Counted from the first letter of the stretch, positions 48,871-60,354 are shown. The stretch: 64,000 nt of DNA from Plutella xylostella (GCF_932276165.1 NC_064001.1:6021501-6085500); one strand, 5' to 3'. Translations and numbers: made by a program. The notes: generated by a model from the sequence alone, not told the origin.

Positions 48871-49550
48871 GTTTACTTTTTAATAAAATCATTCGTTTGA
48901 TACAATCAAATTAGGTTTTTTACTAGAACGCGACACCTAAGTACATGTCTCGAGTCTCGAGACACCTTCCAGATATAAAAGGACTCAGAAAGACACTCGG
49001 ACACGCGGTCCATAATACGGTATTTCAAAACTGGCGGCCAAAGGAAATATACTGTTAATACTTACTTGCCTTATCAATGAAATATTATAGGTAGTTCTAT
49101 TTTAACTTTTAACTTTATTCACATAAATTAACACATTAAAAATACATATTTCGTTCATTTAAATTCTACTAATCAAAATCAATTCAAAATCTACGATCCA
49201 CAAATAGCTTCGTCATTAACCTATATAACAAATGTTATCAGCAATATGCCTCGTCAAAAATCACTCAAAAAGGCCACCCCGAATCGTACACACGGCAACG
49301 TCAAGTGGTTGGCAGGGCACACTAACGTAGTGTATGTGTGCACACTAACGTTGTCTATGTGTGCATAAACGCAGAAATCGGTTTACACACCAGTAACAAA
49401 CCACACACACACACAACAGCACAAACGAGTTTGCGCGTAGGCAAACGCCCGCATACCAGCTGTGACATAAAAATATCAACCGGTAGTGTTAGTGAAATAG
49501 TTATAAAATTGATGTGAAGCAAAATTTCACTACCTGTGTCTATACACTTC

Positions 49551-49621
49551 GTAGCTCATTGGTAGAATGTTAGACTAATGAAACATAGGTCGTGAGTTCG
49601 AGTCCACGGATGGTTATTTTT
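49551..49621 (+). other. tRNA-like module, left end of the transposon
   Basis: The block has an A-box match TAGCTCATTGG (49552-49562) and a B-box match AGTTCGAGTCC (49595-49605), 43 bases start to start, the spacing of a tRNA. A T-run (49617-49621) follows, as in Pol III terminators. The middle part contains CTAATGA where an anticodon loop would be (Ile AAU-like). The stem arms there and the acceptor stem do not pair properly, so it is not a normal tRNA gene. Confidence 0.65.
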
Positions 49622-49899
49622 ATTTAACTTAATTTAAATTTTGCGTTCATTTAAACGCTGTTGAGTATAAAATTAATATATTTGAAACTGACAAATGACT
49701 ACAAGCTGCATAGCTGTCGACTATTTCTCTTCGCCAAAAATATATGATTCGTTCTTCATTTGAGAATTAAAACCATTCTACCCTCATACAATATGAATAA
49801 ACGAAATTTGTTTTTAGTTTTAGTGACAATTCACCTCTGCGTCTGCAAAGTGATTCACTTTGTGATTTGTCAATTTAATTAATTACTCTTCGCAGTCAC

Positions 49900-50484
49900 T
49901 ATGGAAAGTCACTTAACCATGTTCAAAAAGGCGGAGATACTTAATCGTATTTATATGAACAAAACATTACAATTAGTGAAATCGCAAGACGTTTAACGGT
50001 AAGTAACATAGAATTGCAAATATTTTATTTGACTGTTAGAATATTTGTATTTGTATAAGCTAAGTATTTGTTTTTTTTGTTTGCAGAGGAGAACTGTTCA
50101 ATTATGGGTTCACCGATACGCAGATTCGGGACATGTAGACAGTAGTCGTCTATACGGATGCATCACCACGCCATCGAGAAATCGTAGCTGCACATAGCGC
50201 TGATCCGTTCTGCAGCACCCGTTCTACGGCCACAACACATAATCTATCCCTACAAACCGTACGGGTTCACTTGCGTGCTGCTGGGTTGCGGTGTCGGAGG
50301 CCGACGAAGAAAACTGCTCTAACCGATCAGCATCGTCGAAACAGAGTGCGTTTTGCGACTGACTATTTTAAACTTTGATTGGTGCAACAATGTGGTGATA
50401 TTTAGTGATGAAAAGTCCTTTAAATCAGACAAGGATGGACGTAAGATATTATGGCGAAAAAGTGGTGAAAATTATAGTTAGTGG
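49900..50484 (+). pseudogene. Tc1/mariner-type transposase relic with an apparent intron
   Basis: The first part starts MESHLTMFKKAEILNRIYMN. After about 20 codons the frame shifts, then reads ISEIARRLT. A GT-AG intron (about 49999-50086) separates this from RRTVQLWVHRYADSGHVDS, so both halves look like one N-terminal helix-turn-helix region. Further frameshifts follow, then WCNNVVIFSDEKSFKSDKDG, which holds the first catalytic Asp of a Tc1-like DDE domain. The other two catalytic acids are not found, so the C-terminal half is deleted or lost. Confidence 0.72.
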
Positions 50485-50952
50485 GGTTAGCTCAGTAATT
50501 TTTATTTTTTCCATTTGTATAAGATTTTAGTTATTTTGTTAAATACTTATTATTATTTACAATTATGGGTAAGCCAATGTGTTAATGATGTTATTGTTAC
50601 TGAGGTTGGAATAAGTTATCTTATTTCTAGCTAATTAACATGTTGATTCATATAACTAATGACTTGCCTATTTACTATAGTAAAACAGCCAGTCCATCTT
50701 TTTCTGATGTTTATTATGATTTAAAACTGCTAATTGAAAATTTTCTTTATTAATATAAACTAAAACTATGTTTTAAAACGGAAAACAACAAAAACGTAAC
50801 ATCCTTAATGTTTATGTTACGGCAAGAATAAATTTGGTAATTTTAACACTTAATAACTTGTTTCATTTACTTTCTGTGTTGCTTTTATTCGTATATACTA
50901 CAATAATATTATTAACCATATTAAAAATAAATTAAATCTATAAAAAAAAAAC

Positions 50953-51040
50953 AAAAAAGGAATATTGTAAGTTCAGTGGGATTTGAACCACCATACCGAT
51001 TATTGTAAGTCTTGTATCATACCAACTGAGCCATTCAATC
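50953..51040 (-). other. tRNA-like module, right end of the transposon
   Basis: Read on the - strand it has a perfect A box TGGCTCAGTTGG (51033-51022) and a perfect B box GGTTCAAATCC (50989-50979), 44 bases apart. A T-run (50958-50953) follows. It aligns with the left module through the D arm, the AGACT segment and the T arm. The T arm is one base short, and the acceptor ends do not pair. It is not a functional tRNA as far as can be judged by eye. Confidence 0.65.
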
Positions 51041-51540
51041 TATTACAATCCCTCGCAAAATTTTGCTTCATATCATAAAAACAATGAATCATTGTCACTG
51101 GCACAACTACATGCTTACAATATCCGTGTGTGGGTTGCCCAGAACTAAATAATTACGTCGACGTCGCCGACACACATATACACTACCTACGTTAGTGTGC
51201 CCTGCCAACCATTTAACGTTGCCGTGTGTACCTGGCCCAAAGGTACCCATTAGGTACTTTTAACTTAGAGCGTGTTTCATAAAATAGAATATGGCGCTAT
51301 GTTGGCCACCCTGTCTGACAAGCCTGTAATGTTCGCAACTTAGCTATTTTATAGCAAAATCTAGATACATTTTAATTAATGTCAGCCAGCTACTGTTTTT
51401 AAATTTAAAGGAATGCATCAAATATCAAATTACCCTGTACATAATATTTCGGCAGTCGGCAAAAAAGTCTGACTAAAGTTTTTTTTTATCTTTACATACA
51501 TAAACATAAAATCACCGATTTTAGGGTAGTTTATCTTTTA

Positions 51541-52206
51541 TAAAAGACACAAAAATTTGCAAGATATGCTTCTACACAGACAGCATGGCTATTCTATGTG
51601 CCTAAGAACTGCGACAAAATCTAAATTAATTTTAGAATGTCACAGAACACTGAAAACATTGAGCATTTTGAATGATGTAACAATACAATGGACGAAAGGT
51701 CATAACGATATAATTGGAAATTGCGAGACTGACCGATTAACGAGAATGGGGTCGAATATCCTACCTATAGGACCACAACCATTTATTACTCTGTCACCAA
51801 AGGCAATAAGGCAATGTCTTACAGACAAAACACTATCCGAACACAATCAGGAGTGGCAAAACCGGGTAGACTGTAGACAAACTAAAGCGTTCATTCCATC
51901 ACACAACTATAAATTTACACGCTACTTACTCAACCTGTCCCGTAGTAATATATCATTAATGGTAGGATTAATAACAGGACACTGTTGCGTGAATAAACAC
52001 TTATATACCATAGGTAACTCAACTAGTCCCTTATGACATGACAGACATAACATAACTAGACATGTAAGGAAGTAGATGAGACGGTTGAACACATTCTTTT
52101 AGCTTGTCCACCTACTACAGAAACAAGATTATCTATTCTTGGACCAACAGAGCGCCTATCTCAGCTATTGGAACACCCAGGCTTGCTACTCCAGTTTACT
52201 CGGGAG
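51541..52206 (+). pseudogene. LINE ORF2 C-terminal fragment with RNase H and zinc-knuckle region
   Basis: The frame starts with YTDSMAILCA (RNase H catalytic Asp), then shifts frame at about 51604. It continues KSKLILECHRTLKTL and QWTKGHNDIIGNCETDRLTR, the RNase H end (GH..I.GN). After a second frame change near 52030 it reads EVDETVEHILLACPP, the Cys/His-rich tail found after RNase H in R1/I/LOA-type LINEs. It ends at about 52206 next to the tail of the opposite-strand LINE. It is broken by at least two frameshifts. Confidence 0.75.
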
Positions 52207-52221
52207 CTAGGCTGGCTGAGC

Positions 52222-53742
52222 ATCATCATCATCAATCATTTATTCAATTCACAATAATAAATTGTATCTGAATGTCACTTAAAAATACTTACAACTAAAA
52301 ACTAAATCAAGAAAAATTAAAATATAAATTGTTGCATGCAGTACATATTTACACTTAATAGTATTGAATAAATAAATTGTAGTTATAAATTAGAGTAAAT
52401 TAATAATAAATAAAAAAATAGTAATAATAATTATGAAGTTAATACAATTAAAATGTCAAAATCAATCATGCATATTGATATATTCATCTAATGTGTAGAA
52501 GCACTTTTCCAACAAGAAGGCACGCAAACCTTTTTCAAACCTTGTGACATTGTCAATTTGTTTTAAGTCGATTGGAAGCTTGTTATATAGGAAAACTGCC
52601 TGGTATCGCGCACAGTGTTTCGCAATTTTCAGTCTAGCCGTCAACATTTCAATACGAATTTCTTTCCGTCTCGACTTGTTTCTTGTCGTTCTCTCGTCAG
52701 CTGACTCATACCTAGGCAAGTTTTTAGCGAGGTAAGTTAAAAGTACTAAAATGTATAAGGAAGGGACGGTTAAGATGCCCAACCTAACAAAAAATTCTCT
52801 ACAGGAGACCCAGGGTGCAATTCGTACCATTGTTCGTATGGCCCGTTTTTGACTTACGAACGCTTTCCTCATATTGTAGTAATGACTTTGACCCCAGAAC
52901 ATTATGCTGTATCTTAACCTCGACTCCACTAATGCAAAGTATACCATTTTGAGACGTTCGAGGCTAAGCTCATCTCTTAAGCTTCTGATAGCAAAGCATG
53001 CTGAACTAATTGAACCCTCTATTGATATAAGCTCCTGCTTCCAGTTCAGGAATGTGTCAATGGTAACACCTAAGAACTTGACTTCTTCAACCAAACCGAT
53101 CTTATCTCCATTGAACTCAATATCCAGCGTATCATGATTTCTGGCTGTGTTTCTGAAGATAATAGCACTAGTTTTATTTGGGTTCAAGTGGAGATTGTTG
53201 CTACTGAACCATGTATCGAAAGCTGTGAGAGCGGCTGTAACGTTTTGATTCAGTGTGTTAAGGTCGTCAGCATACAGTACCGCGTTTGTATCATCTGCGT
53301 ATAAAACTAATTCAATATTTGGGATATTTCGGTACATATAGCTGATGAGATCATTTGTGAAGGTGATGAAGAAGATTGGGCCCAGAATTGATCCCTGAGG
53401 AACACCTCTCGTCACCTTAACCATTTTAGACTTAACAACCCTTTCTGTGCCGTTGTCGTCACATTTTAATTCAACAAATTGATGTCTATTTTGTAAATAA
53501 TTTTTAAATATGTCAAACGCTTGTCCTCTTACTCCGTAGTGTTCTAATTTAGTTAGTAATATTGAGTGGTCGACTGTGTCAAAAGCTGCACTTAAATCTA
53601 GAAATAAACCAAGCACCTTCTTACGATCGTTCAGCTTTTTTATAGTGTCGTCGACAAGAGACTCAATGGCATCTATTGTACCAACTCCCTTCTGATAGCC
53701 AAACTGTCTATGGTTTAATACCTTGTTGGTATTTAAGAGCTG
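52222..53742 (-). mobile_element. 5'-truncated CR1-like LINE
   Basis: It reads on the - strand from about 53742, inside the RT domain, to a tail of (GAT)n at 52222-52235. The 3' untranslated part (52236-52461) is AT-rich. Its tail abuts the end of another LINE fragment on the + strand. Confidence 0.85.
52462..53742 (-). CDS. LINE reverse transcriptase, C-terminal part
   Basis: The coding frame is open from about 53742; its start is missing. It reads LNTNKVLNHRQFGYQKGVGT, LFLDLSAAFDTVDH (catalytic Asp), TRGVPQGSILGPIFF and then the YADD active site. The YADD block occurs twice in tandem (VLYADDTNAVLYADDLN, 53262-53310), which is unusual. Downstream is the typical C-terminal region with LYNKLPIDLKQ. 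No stop interrupts the frame before 52462. The endonuclease is absent. Confidence 0.88.
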   Translation of the reverse strand, partial: QLLNTNKVLNHRQFGYQKGVGTIDAIESLVDDTIKKLNDRKKVLGLFLDLSAAFDTVDHSILLTKLEHYGVRGQAFDIFKNYLQNRHQFVELKCDDNGTERVVKSKMVKVTRGVPQGSILGPIFFITFTNDLISYMYRNIPNIELVLYADDTNAVLYADDLNTLNQNVTAALTAFDTWFSSNNLHLNPNKTSAIIFRNTARNHDTLDIEFNGDKIGLVEEVKFLGVTIDTFLNWKQELISIEGSISSACFAIRSLRDELSLERLKMVYFALVESRLRYSIMFWGQSHYYNMRKAFVSQKRAIRTMVRIAPWVSCREFFVRLGILTVPSLYILVLLTYLAKNLPRYESADERTTRNKSRRKEIRIEMLTARLKIAKHCARYQAVFLYNKLPIDLKQIDNVTRFEKGLRAFLLEKCFYTLDEYINMHD

Positions 53743-53746
53743 AAAT

Positions 53747-53860
53747 CAAGGGGATATGTACAAAGGTTCCACTCGAGAGAGCCACGTACAGGAACTTCAC
53801 CCCCTACCAGAATAGAATAGGGATAGGGGAATACCTAGTTTATTAGAGATATTGTGGCAA
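53747..53860 (+). repeat. Dispersed repeat at the LINE 5' junction
   Basis: GGGGATATGTACAAAGGTTC, CACGTACAGGAACTTCACCC and AGAATAGAATAGGGATAGGG. It begins where the CR1-like LINE ends, so the LINE probably truncated into it. Confidence 0.6.
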
Positions 53861-54575
53861 CACTGAAAGCTATTGCTGCCAACATAACACCATAAATGTC
53901 AAATGCTTTTCATGTTTCAATCTTCAATCAAATCGCGCTGCAGCGCTGCAAGCGCTCGTCAAAACGTCAAAAGCCGCAAACACTTTGTCACACAGACAAG
54001 TTCGTATTCACAGACTAACAGTAGGTAAGGTTCAGATCTCAGAATATGGATTAAACAAAAACATAGCATACACTTTGATAAACAATACGAAACATTGTTA
54101 AGTAATTCAAAAATTTATGTACAGCGAAAAGAGTAAAAAGGCCTGTCAAATATTCCTTCCTACTCTCACGTATGTAACGGCCGCCATTTTTATATTGTTT
54201 CTTTATATGACCGTGTTATTAAAAAAAAATTGCGTTTACTATAAAATTTACACTCGGCTCACTGTACTACGAATCTACTATTGTTGCGTGACGAATCGGC
54301 CGTGCGTGTGCCATTGATAATGTGCAGAATCACGCACCTTGGCAAGGAAATTGATTACGGATCGAAATTCAAACCCATGCCTTATATTATGAAGGAGTGT
54401 CTTTTTATGCCAACCACAGTTGATTTCAGCAATACTACTAACGTCCTACATACATATACAATACATACTTACCTCTGCTAGAATCAGATCATTTATCACA
54501 TCAAAATTCCTTTGCCACAGACTTTTGCCTATGTTGGCATCCAACCTACCTGAATGGTGGATGGTATTCCATAAT

Positions 54576-55941
54576 CAGGGTGTCCACTTTCTGGAAAGTC
54601 AGGGATAGTCAGGGAAAAGTCAGGGAAGCTCAAGGTGGTCATGGAAAGTCAGTGAAATTGATGGGCCACCTGGAAAGTCAGGGAAAAATTACTAGTTTAG
54701 CATATTTTTTTGCAAAATTGTACTTCAGAAAAATAATAACCAGTATAGGAATATACTGGTTATTATTTTTCTTCTATTTTAAACGTAAAATACATAATTC
54801 ATAAAATAAAATCTCGTAACCCAGATTCCAGACTCAGTTCATAGTTTGTTTAATAGTAAAATGATGTCTCCTTAATTAAATTTCTTTCAAAAGAGTGTGA
54901 CTCAGCTTGCCATTCTGAACAACTTTTGTTTTAAGAGTTCGTGATGACAAATAAGTCCCCAAATAACGTGTTGGTGTTGGTGCAGACGCGCTGTTTTCAC
55001 TCATCAATTCTCATAATTTGCTACGGCAGCGGGAGCGCAGAGATGCAGAAGCGTTGCCTCCACACGGCACCTAATGATTTTTTTTTAAAGCGTCGTGCCC
55101 ATACGAAAATATTAGATTTTGGTTTTCTTTTAAATTAATTACGGTATTTATAAACCTAAACACGCTTTACTCGAGTTATTTCGGGGTTGAAGGCTCTAAG
55201 ATTACTATATCCCTGGTGCTAGCACAAGTTATATCATTAAGTACACAAACTAAAAAGTTTATTTTATCTACCTGCTTCCAACCGCTGTACTACCATCAAT
55301 AAGTGTGCTTAAATAAAATTAAATAGGTCTTACTAACGACATTTGCAATAATAACCAGTGGATCCCGCTTGGGCTTCCAAACTTTTAATGACTTTTTATA
55401 AAGTAATAAGTAAAAAAATATATATTTCTCAATTTCGCAAGTACAAAAAAGAATTACACGTTATGGCAAAATAAAAGTATTTAAACTTTGTTGTACAAAA
55501 AAAATTGTAGGTTCTTATTTATAATTTATCATTGCTTTCTATACATAATGTTACAATAGTGGTAGGTAGCGTAGCCGAAATAGGGTGACTCAGGGGATCA
55601 CTCGAAACAACTTTTGTTCTACGTGTTTTTGAAATTCGCGTTTTTTTTCTCATATAACTTCACCTGTCTAGCAAAGTTGTGTGGAAAATCTTTTTTTTTC
55701 GAATTTCATGTTGTTCAAAATGATCTGTCTGAGTCACTCTCGTCTCTTTCGGCTTATACTATACACTTTTTACAGCCACCTGTATAAATATTTTACGCAA
55801 GTTTTTTTTAATAAGTGTCGCAAATTAACGGAAAACTTTCAAATCAAGCTTTTGTTTATTTTGATCTCTGGTCAGGGAACATATCTGAAATGGCCAGGGA
55901 AAGTCAGGGAATTTTTTGGAGCATTCTGAGTGGACACCCTG
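54576..55941. mobile_element. hAT-like element with GTCAGGGA subterminal repeats
   Basis: Ends CAGGGTGTCCACT are perfect 13-bp inverted repeats. ATAAT flanks both sides. Motif GGAAAGTCAGGGA is repeated about five times at the left and twice at the right. There is no transposase frame in 1366 bp. A 16-bp-stem hairpin (AATAATAACCAGTATA and complement, 54731-54767) lies inside. Confidence 0.75.
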
Positions 55942-55949
55942 ATAATCAG

Positions 55950-58900
55950 TACTTACATTATCTGAACTTTGCCTCAAATAAACGTAGATATTTGCCTAGT
56001 TGTAGTATCGGCTGTCGATAAACGGTACACAAGGGTATTCAATTAAATAAAACAATCGACTTTATTTACAAAATCTTATTTTCATGTAGAAGACAGTGGG
56101 TTAGATCACACTAGGAGAAGGTATAGGCAGGATATCACAAACATTTAGTTTTACATGTTTCTTTTACATTTAGACTGACGAACGCTTACATTCTAGGTAC
56201 ATTCATAATATTTAAATATTACTTATACATACATTATATGCCATCTAAAACGTTTTGTTAACAAGTGCAACGTAGATTTATACTCGTTTCACAATTTTTA
56301 AGCTCTACAGTTTATTAATATTTTTTTTCACAGTAAGTACCTACTTAGAAAGCTTATAAACGAAACAGGAAAATCAGGAAATTATAAGAGTGGAAACAGT
56401 TCCGTATTCTTATCATCTTTAAGACGGAAAACGTAACGACAAAGAAACTGTCCATTGATACGGAAATAACTCAAGGAAAGGTTTTTCTTCACTGTCTTTT
56501 CCAACAACATGATATTATGAGCAGTTTTCATTGTTAGAAATTTCATCATAACTTACTTATCGTTTTCTCTGTCTTCCAATATTATAATCTTCTCGATAAA
56601 ATTATAATGTGCATTATAATATTTAATATAATATGTTATAAATATTAAAAATATTGTGAGATATCAGTATGAATCCGGTCACAATATGTCTAATTTGTAA
56701 CTTATCTTGTGGACAAGAACCACACATAATAATACAACAAAAATAGGAGATATGTATTCAGTATATCAATGTTATAGTCAGTTATGTTAGTTATGTATAA
56801 ACATAAAAGGAGCCGCCGTTACTAAATAGGTAAGTACATATACAGGGTGATTGGTAATTAGTGGCGGACCCGTTAAGGGAAGATAGAAGAGGTCGATTCT
56901 AGTCGATTTTCTCTGCAGATTTCACACACAAGTTAAGCAGAACTTAAACAGCATTTTGTAACAGCGCTGTGATTGGCTCAATGGCTGGACTGTCATTGAA
57001 CGGACACCAAATACTCAACTCAGAAATAAGTGTTAAAAAAAATCTAGAGAGAGTCTTGGTAGTCTTGGTACGTAGGTACCGTCACTCATCCTCATCCCAC
57101 CACTTCGTAAAATCGAGAAAGTTCCTTTAACTACCGCCATTGGAGCTAAGTCGGGAGCTTTCACGGACCTTTGATTCTATTATTCGAATCTTTTATCTCG
57201 TATTTTCTGTCCACTACAGGAAATAATCTGATTTGGTTGGGGAAAATAAAATATGGAAGGAGGTGATTTTATCCAGTCTCCGATACACTGTACAGCGGTT
57301 TAATACTTGCTATTTAGATTGTGCTGTGTGGATTGGTACTTCGCTGCTTATCCTATAAATAGGTATTCAAAATCTCTTTAGGATAATAGAAATATTGTTG
57401 GTAGTGTTCCCTACCGCTTGAGTCGCGAGTTCACTACAACACACGATCGATCGCACGACGAGTTGACCAAGTTGCGCATGGGATATTATTGTTAAATAGA
57501 GCCAGCAATGGATTTACCCTGTGTTTGTTTACCTATCAGGCATAGGGCACATGCTGGCCCGTATTCAAAACAATGCGGTAGACATTGTTTGTCATGACTC
57601 GCATCTCATACGTCTGAATAGACCTTAATTAAATTACTTTTTTGTGCATTATTGTTGCTATGCAACTATTTTTAAGCGGCGGCCAACATTAGTAAATTAA
57701 ACGTGGGCAATTCCGATTAAAATATTGTTACATATGGATATCTACGATATGTGATCCCGAGTGGGGAATAAGATGAGACAAACGTACAGCCGCCCACACT
57801 AGCCAATAGCTTTAGTGTATTGGTCTATGGCTATGGAAAATAGTTTTGTGGTGGTCATTGGTCCAGCAGTGAGTGTGACTGTTGTGAGCGATTACTGGCT
57901 GATATACTTAGATGATGCAGAATATTAATCTACAGATAAGTATCATAGACGTATTTGTAGGAGATACAAACATTTAAAAAAGGATTGTAGATATTATAGC
58001 AAATGTACAAGACTTTTTATCATCCTGTATTAAGTATTTTTATTAAATGGTAAAAATGCTTTGTGGAGGTAAATTATTAAGTACAAAAATCTTGCTACAA
58101 AGATATTGCCAAGGTGTCTACTAAATATATATTTGTCGCTAAGGTACAATATAATTATTATTTTAAACATTTAATATAAAATATTAACATTCTTTCATTT
58201 TATCATGTAGAATGTAGGTAAGCACAAGATGTAAATAACTTCCAGGGTTCATAATTTCATAAAGTGAGCCACAAAATTACTCAATGTTGACCGAAAAAAA
58301 GACTCCCGATATTAAAAATAGTTGTGACCTCATAGCCGTTACTTTGATATTTTTATTTAATATAAATATTTAGCTTCCATGTGATAGTATGAAAGCCAAT
58401 ATTTCTCCCTTAAGTACTATTAAGCGTCATTACACCAGCCACATTAACATTACCTACATAGTTTGAAGAGGTCAAGGGCTTTATTAGATTATCTACAAAT
58501 ACATTATAAGTAACATTAATTTCTTACATCATTTACTTAATCAATGAAGAATCATTGCTGAACATTATTGAAGAAAAGATTATTATGTAGGTACTTAAAC
58601 AAAATATCTGGTTCAGACGGTTAATGTATTAAAAAAATACTTTAGGGAGTAGATTTTTTTTCACGAGTTTGCAGAAGTCGTTAAGTTTCAGTCAGGCATG
58701 TTGTATCAAAATTAACAGGTGTAATACTAAGAATATGTATTTATTCTTTTTATTTTCTTTTCAATTTAAGTAGGTATTAGGTGAATGAATTTTACCACAT
58801 GTAAGTAGATAGGTATTGTTGACGTACATTAGCTAGATAGACTAGTTAGTAAATATACCTACCTAGATAAATTTATCACAAAACACATACATCATAGCAA

Positions 58901-59290
58901 TATTCGTTATATTCTCTTTTCTACAATATCTATCCTTTAGAAATGATGATACCACTTATTTACATGCATTGACGTTTCTTCTATTCCTTGGCATAGATAG
59001 GTAGACTATAGTACCTACCTAAGTACCTACTTCAAAATATTTAAACCCTCAAATCGCCAACATCATGAAAAAGCGATCCGCGTTGTCAATAACATATCGC
59101 ATACCACGTAAGTACATAGGTACCTAACAACACTTTACACTGTGCGGTATTGATCAGCATGATGTTGTTGTAACCTATTTTTGTATAAATAGATTCTGTA
59201 AATATAAATTGAAACCTGACATACATATAATATATGTAGGTTCTTTATTAAATTATCTTCCAAACGTAGACCCAGAATATATAAAATTTA
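55950..59290. other. No gene recognised
   Basis: AT-rich. TACAGGGTGATTGGTAATTA at 56846 looks like a transposon end, but no partner end was found. Confidence 0.55.
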
Positions 59291-59297
59291 CCTATTA

Positions 59298-59973
59298 GGC
59301 GATTCTCACACTGCCCCGCATGATGCAGCGTAGCGCGTGGATGCGTGTTCTACCGTTGCTTGTAAGTATCTCCGTTTGTATGGAAAACACGCACAGTCTA
59401 ACACACAGAAAATGCATCCACGCGCGTTCATGCGGATCACGCGCATACACGCGGAGAAACATGCACCCCCGCGCGTAGGTGCGGGGCTAGACGCAAGGTA
59501 TGGCACACCGAATCCCGCAGTGCCGCGCGTGATTTTGAATGGGCGTGACGTGTGTGTTTGAAAATGGATCTCGATATCGATCGATTTATTATTTAGGTCC
59601 CAATAATTTTGAACAAATTACCCATTTAAAGATCTTGTTTGTAAATAAGGTTGTACCCAGTATCTTCTATAGGCACGATTTCTTTTAATTCGACCGTACA
59701 AAAACCAAACAGTTAGTATAATGGCAGCGTCCTGAATGAGTTCCACACTATTAACCATTTTTATCAAAACTATCGTGATGCTCAGTACTGCACGACCACC
59801 ACAGAGAACGGCGAATAAATGAGAGCCGCCGTGCGTAAATCTACAAAACGCACCTATGCGCGTGAGTGCGCAAAAAACCCGCACGATGATGCAGATCTGC
59901 ACTCCCGCAGGAACGCGCGCAGGTGCGTCGACACGCAATATGCAGCATGATGCGGGGCAGTGTGAAGATCGCC
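59298..59973. mobile_element. PIF/Harbinger-type non-autonomous element
   Basis: Inverted ends of about 30 bp (GGCGATTCTCACACTGCCCC left, GGCGATCTTCACACTGCCCC right) are flanked by TTA (59295-59297, 59974-59976). Subterminal parts are GC-rich with repeated CGCGCG/GTGCG motifs, while the centre is AT-rich. No transposase frame is seen. Confidence 0.82.
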
Positions 59974-60153
59974 TTAGGGTATCCGATAACCACCCTCAAA
60001 GCAAACTCGATTAACTGAACGTCTCAATCAAAACCATCTCAAGGAAAATGAAGAAAATCCAATCTGACGAAACTCCTTGCTCTTAGCCCTCAGAATAATG
60101 ATAAAGTTAGCGCGACGACGGTGATCCTCAGAATAATGATGCGCGACGGTGAT

Positions 60154-60287
60154 TTAGCGTTTAGTGAAGGGATTATTGCGAGCGGTGGTGCGGGCTGCGG
60201 CGGCCGCGGTCTGGGTGCAGTTGCAGAGAGCGTCGAACATGCGAAGCACGAAGCCCCTAGCTCGGCCTAGGCGGCGCTTCAGATTAC
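60154..60287 (-). CDS. Candidate terminal exon of an unrecognised gene
   Basis: On the - strand a pyrimidine-rich acceptor (ctgtgcattgttccag) is followed by an open frame of 43 codons and a TAA. The segment is far more GC-rich than its surroundings. The peptide begins NLKRRLGRARGFVLRMFDAL, continues with a C-N-C pair and an alanine run, and ends NNPFTKR. It is basic, with a possible amphipathic stretch before the cysteines. I do not recognise the family. Upstream exons would lie above 60287; that intron would contain an RTE tail and the Tc1 element at 60555-62150. No upstream exon was found. It could instead be a chance GC-rich frame. Confidence 0.38.
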
Positions 60288-60354
60288 CTGGAACAATGCA
60301 CAGAGGAGGTTACGTTAGTTATACTATACAGCTGTTCACATGACATCAGCTAGA

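Larger units (their letters stand above)
49289..51228. mobile_element. Decayed Tc1/mariner-type transposon with tRNA-like modules in its inverted ends
   Basis: Inverted ends begin CACACGGCAACGT and are flanked by TA on both sides (49287-49288, 51229-51230). Similarity continues about 50 bp (TGGTTGGCAGGGCACACTAA in both). Further in, both ends share TGAAGCAAAATTT followed by a tRNA-like block pointing inward. Left-end DNA holds a tandem pair of about 24 bp (CACACTAACGT...TGTGTG) at 49320-49366. Between the ends lies a broken transposase at about 49900-50480. Total length is 1940 bp. It sits downstream of the last visible GPKOW exon. Confidence 0.82.

Noticed and set aside
49551..49621. Functional tRNA-Ile gene
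   Set aside because: The acceptor and anticodon stems do not pair, although the Pol III boxes are present.
56846..56900. Complete transposon starting CAGGGTGATTGG
   Set aside because: The end motif is convincing, but no matching inverted end was found downstream.
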